A DNA stretch of 64,000 bases from assembly GCF_013304735.1 (NCBI RefSeq), contig NZ_JAAITI010000016.1, positions 1 to 64,000 of the forward strand. Direction: 5' to 3'. This document shows positions 17,523-26,256 of the stretch, in pieces (position 1 is the first letter of the stretch; each line of letters opens with the position of its first letter). The position numbers were made by a program, and so were the translations under genes. This DNA is from Blautia luti. GTDB taxonomy: Bacteria > Bacillota > Clostridia > Lachnospirales > Lachnospiraceae. The notes below the pieces were generated by a model. It was not told where the DNA came from and ran no database searches. It saw only the letters and a list, made by a program, of their open reading frames with translations.

Positions 17523-19355
17523 TTATTCTTTCTGCGCCTCGATCTGTTCCGCAAGGTCGTTTAAATACACCCAACGATCCATTTTTTCATCCAGCTTCTG
17601 CTGGGTTTCCTGCTGTTCTTCGGAAAGTTCCCGGAGTTTTCCGGCGTTGGTGGCATTGACTGCCATTTCTTTGTCGATCTGTTCCAGACGTTCCTCCAGT
17701 GCCGCAATGTCATCATCGATGGTTTCAAATTCTTTCTGTTCTTTATAGGTAAATTTCAGCTTCTGTTTCCGGTTCTGTTTCCAGGTATCTGCTGAGGATT
17801 TCTTTTTTTCCGGTTCCGGCATCTCGTCCTGGCTGCTGCCTGCCATATCCGAACGTGTTTCCAGTGTCTGGCCTTTTCTGGCTTTCGCTTCCAGATAATC
17901 GGTGTATCCCCCTTCATACTGTACCAGCTGTCCATCCCCCTCAAATGCCATAATGCGGTTTACCACATTGTCAAGGAAATAACGGTCATGAGATACGGTA
18001 ATCACAATACCGGAAAAAGAATCCAGATAATCTTCCAGGATAGTCATAGTAGGGATATCCAGATCATTTCCTGGCTCATCCAGGAGCAGGACGTTCGGTG
18101 CCTCCATCAGGACTTTCAGAAGGTACAGTCTTCTCTTCTCTCCTCCGGAAAGTTTTTCTACAGGTGTGTACTGCATGGCCGGGTCAAAAAGAAATCTCTC
18201 CAGCATCTGGGAAGCGGTGATTCTTCCTTCTTTCGTCGGAACATATTCTGCCACTTCGCGAATATAATCGATCACTCGCTGTCTTCCATCCATATCCGGA
18301 ACGTTCTGGGCGAGATATCCGATGCGGATGGTTTCGCCGATCTGAATTTCTCCGGAATCCGGAGCAACCAGTCCTTCTACCATCTTAAGGAGGGTGGATT
18401 TTCCACAGCCGTTGGGGCCGATGATTCCAAGGCGCTGATCTCTTAGAACAATATAATCAAAATCATTGATCAGAAGGCGGCCTTCTATGGATTTACTCAC
18501 GTGATGGAACTCTACGGTCTTTTTGCCCATACGGGTTTCCACGGAGTCCATCTCTACATTCTGATCTTTTACCGGAGTTTTTCCTGCTTTCAGTGCTTCC
18601 AGACGGTCAAGCCTTGCCCTCTGCTTGGTACTTCTGGCCCGGCAGCCTCTCGCCGCCCATTCCAGTTCCATCCGAAGGACACTGCGGCGTTTACGGTCGC
18701 TGGCAAGCTCCATCTCTTCTCTCTGGGCTTTCAATTCCAGAAACCTGGAGTAATCTCCTGCGTAGGAATATAATTTTCCGTGGCTGATCTCCAGGATACG
18801 GTTGGCCACACGGTCCAGGAAGTATCGGTCATGGGTAACCATGATCACAGTTCCACGAAAATTCCGAAGAAAGTCTTCCAGCCAGGTAACCATCTCCCCG
18901 TCCAGGTGGTTGGTAGGCTCATCCAGGATCAGGATGTCTGCCGGATTTAAAAGCATTCTGGCCAGTGCCACTCTCTTTTTTTCACCGCCGGAAAGATTAT
19001 CCATATTGCTGTTCTGGTCTGTAATTCCAAGCGTGTTCAGCATACGGCGTGCCTCGCTCTCCGTACTCCAGTCTTTCTGCCATTTGCCCTCTGCCACATA
19101 GTCCAGAATGGTCATATGCTGTGGAAATTCCGGAGTCTGGGGAAGCCAGCTGATACGAATTCCGTTCTGAGTGATCACCTGGCCTTCATCCGGTTCTTCT
19201 TCTCCTGCAATGACCCGGAGCAGGGTGGTTTTTCCTGTTCCGTTGACACCGATGATTCCGATCTTTTCTCCCTGATCAATGCCGCAGGAAATATCGTCAA
19301 AAATTACCTTGTCTCCAAAAATCTTGTGGATATGTTCTATATTAAGAATGTTCAT
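17523..19355 (-). CDS. ABC-F family ATPase (Uup-like)
   Basis: 610 residues with two ABC domains and no membrane segments. Domain 1 has Walker A GVNGTGKTT, signature LSGGEKKRVALARML and Walker B ILILDEPTNHLD. Domain 2 has GPNGCGKST, LSGGEKRRLYLLKVL and VLLLDEPGNDLDI, where the usual TNHLD reads GNDLD. The linker between them (~residues 225-290) is basic, and the last ~75 residues form a coiled coil (ALEERLEQIDKEMAVN) as in Uup. ABC-F proteins act on ribosomes or branched DNA; Uup aids DNA repair and ribosome handling. It is transcribed alone. Antibiotic-resistance subtypes exist, but the C-terminal coil favours the housekeeping Uup type. Confidence 0.88.
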   Translation of the reverse strand: MNILNIEHIHKIFGDKVIFDDISCGIDQGEKIGIIGVNGTGKTTLLRVIAGEEEPDEGQVITQNGIRISWLPQTPEFPQHMTILDYVAEGKWQKDWSTESEARRMLNTLGITDQNSNMDNLSGGEKKRVALARMLLNPADILILDEPTNHLDGEMVTWLEDFLRNFRGTVIMVTHDRYFLDRVANRILEISHGKLYSYAGDYSRFLELKAQREEMELASDRKRRSVLRMELEWAARGCRARSTKQRARLDRLEALKAGKTPVKDQNVEMDSVETRMGKKTVEFHHVSKSIEGRLLINDFDYIVLRDQRLGIIGPNGCGKSTLLKMVEGLVAPDSGEIQIGETIRIGYLAQNVPDMDGRQRVIDYIREVAEYVPTKEGRITASQMLERFLFDPAMQYTPVEKLSGGEKRRLYLLKVLMEAPNVLLLDEPGNDLDIPTMTILEDYLDSFSGIVITVSHDRYFLDNVVNRIMAFEGDGQLVQYEGGYTDYLEAKARKGQTLETRSDMAGSSQDEMPEPEKKKSSADTWKQNRKQKLKFTYKEQKEFETIDDDIAALEERLEQIDKEMAVNATNAGKLRELSEEQQETQQKLDEKMDRWVYLNDLAEQIEAQKE

Positions 19356-19432
19356 GTGTGTTTCTCCATTTTCTTTTTTCGTAAGTTCCTGCAGATAAAG
19401 ATATCCGCATTGGCTTTTTCACTCTACAACGA

Positions 19433-19461
19433 ATAATAACGAATTTCCTGCTTTCCGTCAA
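19433..19461 (-). promoter_or_regulatory. Promoter of the ABC-F ATPase gene
   Basis: TTGACG (19456-19461), 17-base spacer, TATTAT (19433-19438) on the minus strand, about 78 bases before the start codon. Confidence 0.7.
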
Positions 19462-19487
19462 GAAGCATGTATTTTTGGAACGGGGAA

Positions 19488-19529
19488 AACGGCTGCGTTT
19501 CATGCTCTGAAATACAGCCGTTGTTGTAA
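19488..19529 (+). terminator. Orphan intrinsic terminator, candidate end of a small RNA
   Basis: Arms at 19488-19502 (AACGGCTGCGTTTCA) and 19508-19522 (TGAAATACAGCCGTT) with a 5-base loop, followed by GTTGTAAGGG and seven T on the plus strand from 19533. No plus-strand gene precedes it; the upstream genes are on the minus strand. Confidence 0.45.
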
Positions 19530-19809
19530 GGGTTTTTTTAAGGGTTTTGTCTGGATTTTTGTTGACAGTTTCTCATGTCGCCAGTTTTCTTTTTTACTTT
19601 CCGTATATCTACCGCCTTTCTTTTTGGATGACATCATTGTAAAAAATTTCCCGGCAAATGACAACCAACCTGTGACGAAATGACGTTTTCCATGATATCT
19701 TGCACTCTTTTTCCAGAATTTACTAATGATTTTGAGAGAATATGAGATCTTACGACATTTCTCTACAAAATCTCCCCCGTAAAACTTATGTAAAATCGTA
19801 AACTGCCTC

Positions 19810-19837
19810 TGGACATTCCGAAAAGTTATGCTATACT
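19810..19837 (+). promoter_or_regulatory. Promoter of the LytTR response regulator gene
   Basis: TGGACA (19810-19815), 16-base spacer, TATACT (19832-19837); start codon 34 bases downstream. Confidence 0.6.
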
Positions 19838-19871
19838 ACCTTTACACTTATTTCTCCGGAGGTTACAGATT

Positions 19872-20600
19872 TTGAATATTGCTATTATTGATGACATTGC
19901 ATCGGACGCAGAACAGCTGAAACGCATTATTACTTCTTATTTTGAAAACAGACAGATTCCCACGGAAATCCGGTACTTTTCCAGTGCGGAGGCTTTCTTT
20001 GACGATTACCGGCCCGGAAATTTCCAGATCCTGTTTCTGGATATCTATATGGATGGCATTACCGGCATGGAAGCAGCCAGAAGAATCCGAAATCAGTCTG
20101 ATGACTGCATTCTTGTTTTTGTGACTACCAGCAGTGAATTTGCGGTGGAAAGCTACGACGTAAATGCCGCCTACTATCTTCTGAAACCTTTTCAGCCGGA
20201 AAAGCTGTGTCAGATTCTGGATTCTTTTCGTCTGAAAGAGGCTCTTCATGCACGATATATCGAAATTATTTCTGATCGTGTTCCTGTGCGTGTGCCGCTG
20301 CACAGCATTCTGTATGCAGATACATTCCGCAATGCCGTCTGCCTGCATACAGATGCCGGCCCGCTGCGTTCTTACCTTACATTCCATAAATTTGAGGAGC
20401 AGATCCGTGACTGCCACAATTTTCTCTCCTGTTACCGTGGATGTATGGTAAATATGGACCGCATCCAGGAAGCCACCGACGACGGATTCCTTCTGGATAA
20501 CGGAGAAACTGTCCAGATCCGGAAACGTGGTTCTGCCGCTATCCGAAAAGCTTATCTTCAGTATCTTTTTTCGTCAGGCGAAGGAAAATCTCTGCCTTAA
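19872..20600 (+). CDS. LytTR-family response regulator
   Basis: 242 residues. Starts with TTG at 19872, nine bases after GGAGG, and the product MNIAIIDD begins exactly as receiver domains do. Receiver domain residues 1-~120: acidic pair D7/D8, phosphoacceptor D57 in LFLDIYMDG, conserved lysine in LLKPF. Residues ~135-235 are a LytTR DNA-binding domain (DRVPVRVPLHSILYADTFRN, then FLSCYRGCMVNMDRI). Its partner is almost certainly the GHKL kinase encoded convergently, with which it overlaps by 62 bases. Such AgrA/NatR-type regulators often control peptide signalling or transport genes; targets are unknown. Confidence 0.9.
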   Translation: MNIAIIDDIASDAEQLKRIITSYFENRQIPTEIRYFSSAEAFFDDYRPGNFQILFLDIYMDGITGMEAARRIRNQSDDCILVFVTTSSEFAVESYDVNAAYYLLKPFQPEKLCQILDSFRLKEALHARYIEIISDRVPVRVPLHSILYADTFRNAVCLHTDAGPLRSYLTFHKFEEQIRDCHNFLSCYRGCMVNMDRIQEATDDGFLLDNGETVQIRKRGSAAIRKAYLQYLFSSGEGKSLP

Positions 20601-22287
20601 AAATCCCATTATGGTCCTGAAAGTCTGCAAGACCACCATAACGTGCCGCAATCTCCGAGATGGATGCGGTTCCGATTCCCTGTCCGGAATGTTTTCCGGA
20701 GAAAATTCCGTCCCTGCCTCTTCGAAGAGAACCTGTACAACTATTTTCTTCTTCGATCAGCAGTTTATTATTTCTGGCCCGGATCTGTACCCGGATAAAT
20801 CTCGGGCTGCCATCCGGGCACCTTTCGGCTGCCTCAACTGCGTTTTCCAGCAGATTTCCAAAAAGCCGGCAGAAGTCTGTATCTTCGATTCCTGTATTCT
20901 CCGGTGCCTCCACCTGGCACTGAAAAGAGATTCTTTTTTCCCGGCAGATCTCCTCATAATAATGAAGAATTGCATCGGTTACCTGATTTTTACAGTAGGT
21001 CTGATATGTAAGCCTCTCCTGAAACTCCCTTGTATACCGGCAAAGATACGTCTGCATTTCCTCATACTGTTTCTGTTCCAGAAGGGCAGCCAGCACCCGG
21101 AGATGTTGCCGCATATCATGACGGACACGGCTGGTTTCATCCATCTGCGCTTTCAGTTTTTCGTAATGTTTTTTCTGAGCAAGCAGACGCAGTTCTGTCT
21201 GTTTGCTGTATATCTCATAGGTGAGACGGATTTTGTACGCTTCTGAAAGATCTCTCCACAGCACGCAGGCAAACGCAATGGCCAGTACCATCCCTCCGGT
21301 CTCCGGAAACCGGCCTCCGATGATAGGTTCGTAAAGAGGCCAGATCCGATCTGCTGCAAGGGAACAGGCGTAAACCGTTGTTCCCACCAGAACAATTTTC
21401 CCATATCCGCAGTCAGTTTCCCCGAAAGTATTTACCAGCATATAAAACGCCGCAACCCATTTGACAGCTTCGCTGATCCAGGATGCTTCATAGAAAATTC
21501 CTGCTGAGGGAAGAATATCCACAAAAATTTCCAGAAGAAAAGCTGCCACAATCCAGACATCAATCATAAGAGACAGATATGTCCTGGTGCGGATATGTAC
21601 TGTAAGCACTCCAAACATGACGCAAATACAAAATGCCATGGCAAATCCGCTCCCAAGTACCCGCAATCCTCTCTGCATATTGATCTGAACCGGGGACCCG
21701 AACACCGGAATATACTGAATTCCGGATTTGACATGGTTTTTGTCTGCCACTGCTATGACAATTTCCGCCATTTCAGATCCCTGAAATGTAAAAACACGGT
21801 TCATAATCTGCTCTTTATAAGTTTTTTCATCCGGATCTCCCACTTCTCCTGCCAGTTCTCCGTTGATATAAATCCGGTATGCGGAAAAGACCTTCTTAAG
21901 AGAAAGGGCCCATGTCTGTTCTTTTTTCGGCAGAATCAGAATCATCTGATAGGTTCCGCATCCATAGGGAGAGGCATTTTTGTCACCCAGTTCCATTCCT
22001 CCGTATTCTCCAATGGAAATATACCGGCTATAATATCCGGTGTTTTCTTTCAGCATATCTGGAGTAAGAAGTTTCCCCGGAAAATACTGCCATTCTCTGG
22101 CCAGATAATGCAGTTTCCCCGCTGCTTTTTCCTCATCCAGACAGAGAATTCCCTGAATGGGCTGCTCTCCTCTGGCCGTATATTCATTGTTCATGCGGTA
22201 CATCAGAAAAAATGCCGTCATGGATAAAATCACTGTAATTCCGAAAATAAGAGTCCACAGCTTATTTTTCTTCTCTATGGCTGCCAC
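20539..22287 (-). CDS. Membrane sensor histidine kinase, GHKL type, 7TMR-DISM-like
   Basis: 582 residues. One membrane helix at ~10-28, then an extracytoplasmic domain of ~170 residues with beta-sandwich-like pattern (YISIGEYGGMELGD, FSAYRIYINGELAGEVGD), then about seven membrane helices to ~residue 365, as in 7TMR-DISM receptors. The cytoplasmic kinase has the H-box SRVRHDMRQHL, N-box LFGNLLENAVEAAE and G-box GQGIGTASI. It probably binds a carbohydrate or small ligand outside and phosphorylates the LytTR regulator encoded tail to tail. Its start overlaps the preceding small membrane protein gene by 26 bases. Confidence 0.85.
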   Translation of the reverse strand: MAAIEKKNKLWTLIFGITVILSMTAFFLMYRMNNEYTARGEQPIQGILCLDEEKAAGKLHYLAREWQYFPGKLLTPDMLKENTGYYSRYISIGEYGGMELGDKNASPYGCGTYQMILILPKKEQTWALSLKKVFSAYRIYINGELAGEVGDPDEKTYKEQIMNRVFTFQGSEMAEIVIAVADKNHVKSGIQYIPVFGSPVQINMQRGLRVLGSGFAMAFCICVMFGVLTVHIRTRTYLSLMIDVWIVAAFLLEIFVDILPSAGIFYEASWISEAVKWVAAFYMLVNTFGETDCGYGKIVLVGTTVYACSLAADRIWPLYEPIIGGRFPETGGMVLAIAFACVLWRDLSEAYKIRLTYEIYSKQTELRLLAQKKHYEKLKAQMDETSRVRHDMRQHLRVLAALLEQKQYEEMQTYLCRYTREFQERLTYQTYCKNQVTDAILHYYEEICREKRISFQCQVEAPENTGIEDTDFCRLFGNLLENAVEAAERCPDGSPRFIRVQIRARNNKLLIEEENSCTGSLRRGRDGIFSGKHSGQGIGTASISEIAARYGGLADFQDHNGIFKAEIFLRLTKKDTEDKLFG

Positions 22288-22438
22288 CCCGCTTTCCGGA
22301 TCGGTTTCGGATTCCCACCGTCAGGGCTGTGATTGCTGCCATTGCCGTTTTTATGGCGTACCTCATGCAGATCCCCATAACAATCACTCCAAGTACTGAT
22401 AAAATCCCATATCTTATTGTTTTTCGCAGATTGTGCAT
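22262..22438 (-). CDS. Small single-span membrane protein preceding the sensor kinase
   Basis: 58 residues from ATG 22438, chosen since GGGG lies at proper spacing; another ATG nine bases upstream touches the same purine run. Sequence begins MHNLRKTIRYG, followed by a hydrophobic helix of ~20 residues (GILSVLGVIVMGICMRYAI) and a basic tail (NRSGKRGGSHREEK). It overlaps the kinase start by 26 bases and shares its promoter, so it is presumably a kinase accessory protein or a signal precursor. No processing motif is recognisable. Not identified. Confidence 0.55.
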   Translation of the reverse strand: MHNLRKTIRYGILSVLGVIVMGICMRYAIKTAMAAITALTVGIRNRSGKRGGSHREEK

Positions 22439-22487
22439 GTGATTCATCCCCTTTTGTGCTGTTTTAAATATCCATCTATATGCGTCC

Positions 22488-22516
22488 AGAATACCGCTTT
22501 TTCTCTTTTCAGGCAA
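22488..22516 (-). promoter_or_regulatory. Promoter of the small membrane protein/sensor kinase pair
   Basis: TTGCCT (22511-22516), 17-base spacer, TATTCT (22488-22493) on the minus strand, 50 bases before the small gene. Confidence 0.5.
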
Positions 22517-22551
22517 TGAAATCAATTCGTAATAAATCGACATTTTCCGAG

Positions 22552-22596
22552 AAAAACAAAGGTGCCAATCACTGCTATCACGCAGAATCAGCACCC
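22552..22596. terminator. Terminator downstream of the MATE gene
   Basis: Outer arms GGTGC and GCACC with an inner CTGC/GCAG stem, at 22561-22596. On the minus strand TTTGTTTTTC follows; T-runs also flank the plus side. It lies 11 bases beyond the MATE stop codon. Confidence 0.6.
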
Positions 22597-22607
22597 TTTT
22601 TATATGG

Positions 22608-23975
22608 TTATTTCTTTTTTTGTATACCGGGAAAACGCCGGAAATAGTAAATGACAAACAGCACCGCAGTAATTACCCAGGACACCGGATAGCTGAGCAT
22701 AATGCTGTTAATTCCGGGATGGGATTTTACAAAGGCAAACAGCCAGATAATCCGGATCATGCAGACGCCTCCGCATGTCAGAATCATGGGGATCAGAACT
22801 CTTCCGGCACCACGCAGGGCGCCGGACAGAATTCCGATCACAACATAAAGCGCATACGATGGGATCAGGAACCGGATCATATGGACTCCAATTTTCACCA
22901 CTGTCTGATCTGTGGTAAATAGGCGGTAAATTGGTCCCGCAAACAGAACAATTGCACCACTTACAATAAATGCGGTAATATATGCCATTGCCATACAGAC
23001 ACGGACGCTTTTTCGCATGCGGTGGTATTTTCCGGCACCGTAGTTCTGTCCCACAAAGGTGGTAATTGAGATAGCAAATGCATTGCAGACCATCCAGAAT
23101 ACCGCGTCAATTTTTCCCAGGGTTCCCCAGGCTGCCACGGTGTCCGTTCCCAGCTCATTGACAAAAATCTGAATAGTAAGATTGGCAATGTTGTACATCA
23201 CAGATTCCAGTCCTGCTGGAAGTCCAATCCTTAAAACTGCTCCAAGAGACCGGAGATCAAAACGGATCTCATGGAATTCCAGACGGTAAATATCTTCTGC
23301 CCGCATCAAAAACCAGGTTACAAGAATGGCACTGACTGCCTGACAGCTGACTGTTGCAAGTGCAACGCCAAGAACTCCCATATGGAAGATTACAACAAAC
23401 ACAACATCCAGAAGAATATTCAAAAGGCAGGTGATGATCAGCACATAAAGGGGTCTTTTGGAGTCTCCTACTGCTCTTAAGATACTGGATACCATGTTGT
23501 AAACCAGATTGAAAAAAGTTCCCGCAAAATAGATATGCAGGTACAGTACAGAATCCGGAATTACTTCTGCCGGTGTTTTCATCAGGTGAAGGATCGGCTC
23601 TGCCAGGATAAATCCTGCTGTTCCCACAATTATGCTGGCTGCCAGACAGAAAATCATGGATGTGTGAAGCGCTTTTTTGAGATTTTTGTGGTCTTTTGCG
23701 CCGTAGAACTGTGAAATCACCACAGCCGCACCAGAACATAGGCCCACAAAAAATCCTACAATCAGATTCACAATCATGCTGGACGAACCACCGACTGCAG
23801 CCAGCGCTTCTTTTCCCACAAAACGGCCTACCACAACCGTATCGGCGGTATTATAAATCTGCTGGAACAGAGTTCCAAACAAGATCGGAAAAAAGAAAAA
23901 CAGAAGCTGTTTCCAGATCACGCCCTCTGTGATCTGGTTTACGGCGGTATTTTTCTGATTTTTGTTCTCTTTCAT
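22608..23975 (-). CDS. MATE family multidrug/cation efflux transporter
   Basis: 455 residues with about twelve hydrophobic helices arranged as two homologous halves. Typical MATE features: FFPILFGTLFQQIYNTADTV in helix 1, VGKEALAAVG, and in the second half AWGTLGKIDAVFW and TTFVGQNYGAG. Exports organic cations or drugs in exchange for Na+ or H+; the substrate cannot be predicted. The start ATG has GAGGGG upstream. It is separated from rpmF by a terminator and from the sensor-kinase genes by another, so it is monocistronic. Confidence 0.88.
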   Translation of the reverse strand: MKENKNQKNTAVNQITEGVIWKQLLFFFFPILFGTLFQQIYNTADTVVVGRFVGKEALAAVGGSSSMIVNLIVGFFVGLCSGAAVVISQFYGAKDHKNLKKALHTSMIFCLAASIIVGTAGFILAEPILHLMKTPAEVIPDSVLYLHIYFAGTFFNLVYNMVSSILRAVGDSKRPLYVLIITCLLNILLDVVFVVIFHMGVLGVALATVSCQAVSAILVTWFLMRAEDIYRLEFHEIRFDLRSLGAVLRIGLPAGLESVMYNIANLTIQIFVNELGTDTVAAWGTLGKIDAVFWMVCNAFAISITTFVGQNYGAGKYHRMRKSVRVCMAMAYITAFIVSGAIVLFAGPIYRLFTTDQTVVKIGVHMIRFLIPSYALYVVIGILSGALRGAGRVLIPMILTCGGVCMIRIIWLFAFVKSHPGINSIMLSYPVSWVITAVLFVIYYFRRFPGIQKKK

Positions 23976-23998
23976 ATTTTTATTTCCCCTCAGAGTAT

Positions 23999-24032
23999 AA
24001 AAAAAGCCGGTATACTTATCTCAGCATACCAG
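23999..24032 (-). terminator. Terminator of the yceD-rpmF operon
   Basis: Stem GGTATGCT/AGTATACC (24007-24032) followed on the minus strand by a run of seven T. It lies ~40 bases after the rpmF stop codon. Confidence 0.75.
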
Positions 24033-24070
24033 ACTCTTTTCTGCATCATATATTGACTGTCTAATTAAAA

Positions 24071-24253
24071 TTAGTCCTCAACTTTGATGATTTCCTTCTT
24101 ATTGTAGCTTCCGCAAGCTTTGCAAACTCTGTGTGGCATCATAAGTGCTCCACATTTGCTACATTTAACAAGGTTCATAGCGCTCATTTTCCAGTTCGCT
24201 CTTCTCTTGTCACGTCTAGCTTTGGAAGATTTGTTCTTAGGACAAATGGACAT
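24071..24253 (-). CDS. rpmF: 50S ribosomal protein L32
   Basis: 60 residues. Basic N-terminus (MSICPKNKSSKARRDKRRAN) and a zinc ribbon with CSKCGALMMPHRVCKACG, the zinc-binding (C+) form. Located three bases after yceD, the standard pairing. Confidence 0.96.
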   Translation of the reverse strand: MSICPKNKSSKARRDKRRANWKMSAMNLVKCSKCGALMMPHRVCKACGSYNKKEIIKVED

Positions 24254-24256
24254 AGG

Positions 24257-24784
24257 TTACACCTCCTTAAATTTACTGAATATATCACTGATAGCTGCCA
24301 TGCGGGGATCCTTAGGCTCCTCCTTGCATCCGCAGGGACCTTCGTTCAGGTTCTTCCCGCAGCGGCTGCAGATACCTTTACAGTCTTCTTTACATAAGAC
24401 CTTCAAAGGCCAGCATATCAATACCTCAAGATAGACCAACCGGTCCACATCCAGGTTCATACCTGTGAGATAGCTGCTTTCATCCAGATCATTGACACGT
24501 TCTTCGTCAGAAAGCTTCATGTCGAGCTTCTTCTTAAATTCCAGCGGTATCTCTACGGCTACTGTCTCAAGACAGCGGTCACAAGGGATTCCCACTGTAA
24601 TCTTACCGGTTCCTGTAAGTTCAAGAACCTTATCACCGGTATTGGTGATTGTAAGCTCTACCGGCTCTTTCGCAAGTACCGGAAAACTTCCCATCTGAAA
24701 ATCAATCTTCTCCAGTTCAGGAACAACTGACTCCTGGATCGTCTTGCCATCACAGGAAGAAATGTCTAATAAATGAATCTGCAT
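24257..24784 (-). CDS. yceD: YceD/DUF177 family protein
   Basis: 175 residues. The family, always next to rpmF, is linked to large-subunit rRNA processing and ribosome assembly. Seen: central CDRCLETVAVEIPLEF, acidic segment SDEERVNDLDESSYL, and a C-terminal cysteine cluster CKEDCKGICSRCGKNLNEG that should bind zinc. Start ATG 24784 behind GGAGAG, and a strong promoter lies directly upstream. Confidence 0.85.
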   Translation of the reverse strand: MQIHLLDISSCDGKTIQESVVPELEKIDFQMGSFPVLAKEPVELTITNTGDKVLELTGTGKITVGIPCDRCLETVAVEIPLEFKKKLDMKLSDEERVNDLDESSYLTGMNLDVDRLVYLEVLICWPLKVLCKEDCKGICSRCGKNLNEGPCGCKEEPKDPRMAAISDIFSKFKEV

Positions 24785-24810
24785 AAGTCTCTCCTATCCA
24801 CACTCAATCC

Positions 24811-24839
24811 ATTATACATATGGTCTTGTGATTTGTCAA
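24811..24839 (-). promoter_or_regulatory. Promoter of yceD-rpmF
   Basis: Consensus TTGACA (24834-24839), 17-base spacer, TATAAT (24811-24816) on the minus strand, 27 bases before the yceD start codon. Confidence 0.85.
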
Positions 24840-24914
24840 CGTTATTTTCGGGAAAATATTACATTTTTTTAATTTTTTGTTACTGTTGGCTTAATCGGAA
24901 ATTCAGGGGCAAAT

Positions 24915-24948
24915 TTCGGGGGTGGACTGTTACCTGTCCGCCCCCGAA
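24915..24948 (-). terminator. Terminator-like hairpin after ackA
   Basis: TTCGGGGG-GGAC and GTCC-CCCCCGAA form a very GC-rich stem with a 7-base loop. On the minus strand only AAATTTG follows, so the U-tract is poor. It lies ~90 bases beyond ackA and stands upstream of the yceD promoter. Confidence 0.6.
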
Positions 24949-25039
24949 TGTATACTGCTGGTTCGCAATAATATTCTGCCTGATTTCCGGCTATGCCCGA
25001 ACGGTTTTATACCATCTGTGTCAGTACTGAAGCGGCTGA

Positions 25040-26230
25040 TTATACCAGTGCTACAGTCTCACGGCAGATTGCAAGCTCCTCGTTTGTCGGGATAACTGCA
25101 ACTTTAACTTTGGAATCTGGTGTGGAGATTACGATCTCCTCGCCACGATGTCCGTTTGCGTCTTTGTCAAGTGTTACGCCAAGGTATCCAAGATAGCTTA
25201 CAACTTTCTCACGTACCGGGATTGCGTTCTCACCGATACCTGCTGTGAAGACGATTGCGTCAACACCGTTCATTGCTGCAACATATCCGCCTACGAATTT
25301 AGCGATGCCGTAGCAGAGAACGTCGATTGCGTTTGCTGCATCTTCGTTTCCACCCTCAGCTGCCTCGTTAAGGTCACGGAAGTCGCTGGAAAGTCCGCCG
25401 GAAAGTCCAAGAAGACCGGATTTCTTGTTGAGTACGTTCATAACGCCCTCGATGTCAAGGTTCTCTTTCTTAGCGATGAACTCCATGATAGCCGGGTCGA
25501 TGTTACCGGAACGTGTTCCCATAACAACACCTTCCAGTGGTGTAAGACCCATTGTGGTATCTACACATTTTCCGTTTACAACAGCGCTGATGGAAGATCC
25601 GTTTCCAAGGTGGCAGACGATAACTTTGGAGTTGTCTTTGTCAAGGCCGAGGAACTCAACAGCTCTCTTGGATACGAAGCTGTGGGATGTTCCATGGAAA
25701 CCGTATCTTCTTACTTTATATTTCTTGTAGAATTCAAGCGGAAGTCCATAGAGATATGCTTTTGCAGGCATTGTCTGATGGAAAGCAGTATCAAATACAC
25801 CTACCTGCGGTACACCTGGCATAAGCTCTGCACATACACGGATACCGATCAGGTTTGCCGGGTTGTGAAGCGGTGCAAGGTCGTTGCACTCTTCTACTGC
25901 TTTGATCATCTCATCTGTGATCACTGCGGAAGAAGCGAATTTCTCGCCGCCGTGTACGACACGGTGTCCGATTGCGTTAACCTCTTTCAGGCTTCCGATT
26001 GCGCCTGTCTTGTCATTGGTAAGTGCATCCAGTACCATCTGGATTGCCTCTTTATGTGTTGGCATAGCTGCCTCTGTGATCTCTTTGTCACATCCGGCTT
26101 TCTGATATACCAGTCTTCCGTCGATACCAATTCTCTCGCAGAGACCTTTTGCAAGGACATTCTCTGTCTCGGAATCGATTAACTGATATTTTAATGAAGA
26201 ACTTCCACAGTTGATAACCAATACGTTCAT
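25040..26230 (-). CDS. ackA: Acetate kinase
   Basis: 396 residues. Converts acetyl phosphate and ADP to acetate and ATP, the energy-yielding step of acetate fermentation. Seen: NCGSSSLKYQLID at the N-terminus, the CHLGNGSSISAV phosphate loop, GLTPLEGVVMGTRSGNIDP, and the C-terminal adenosine loop FTAGIGENA. It follows pta by 26 bases, forming the classical pta-ackA pair. Confidence 0.97.
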   Translation of the reverse strand: MNVLVINCGSSSLKYQLIDSETENVLAKGLCERIGIDGRLVYQKAGCDKEITEAAMPTHKEAIQMVLDALTNDKTGAIGSLKEVNAIGHRVVHGGEKFASSAVITDEMIKAVEECNDLAPLHNPANLIGIRVCAELMPGVPQVGVFDTAFHQTMPAKAYLYGLPLEFYKKYKVRRYGFHGTSHSFVSKRAVEFLGLDKDNSKVIVCHLGNGSSISAVVNGKCVDTTMGLTPLEGVVMGTRSGNIDPAIMEFIAKKENLDIEGVMNVLNKKSGLLGLSGGLSSDFRDLNEAAEGGNEDAANAIDVLCYGIAKFVGGYVAAMNGVDAIVFTAGIGENAIPVREKVVSYLGYLGVTLDKDANGHRGEEIVISTPDSKVKVAVIPTNEELAICRETVALV

Positions 26231-26256
26231 GATTTTACTCTCCTGATTATTTATAA

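Larger units (their letters stand above)
19356..19871. other. Intergenic region between divergent ABC-F and response-regulator genes
   Basis: These 516 bases hold the ABC-F promoter, an orphan terminator-like hairpin and the response-regulator promoter, described separately. Between 19530 and 19809 I see no ORF. Near 19781-19801 the hexamer GTAAAA or a close form recurs three times at short spacing just upstream of the response-regulator -35 box, a possible but unproven LytTR binding zone. Confidence 0.5.
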
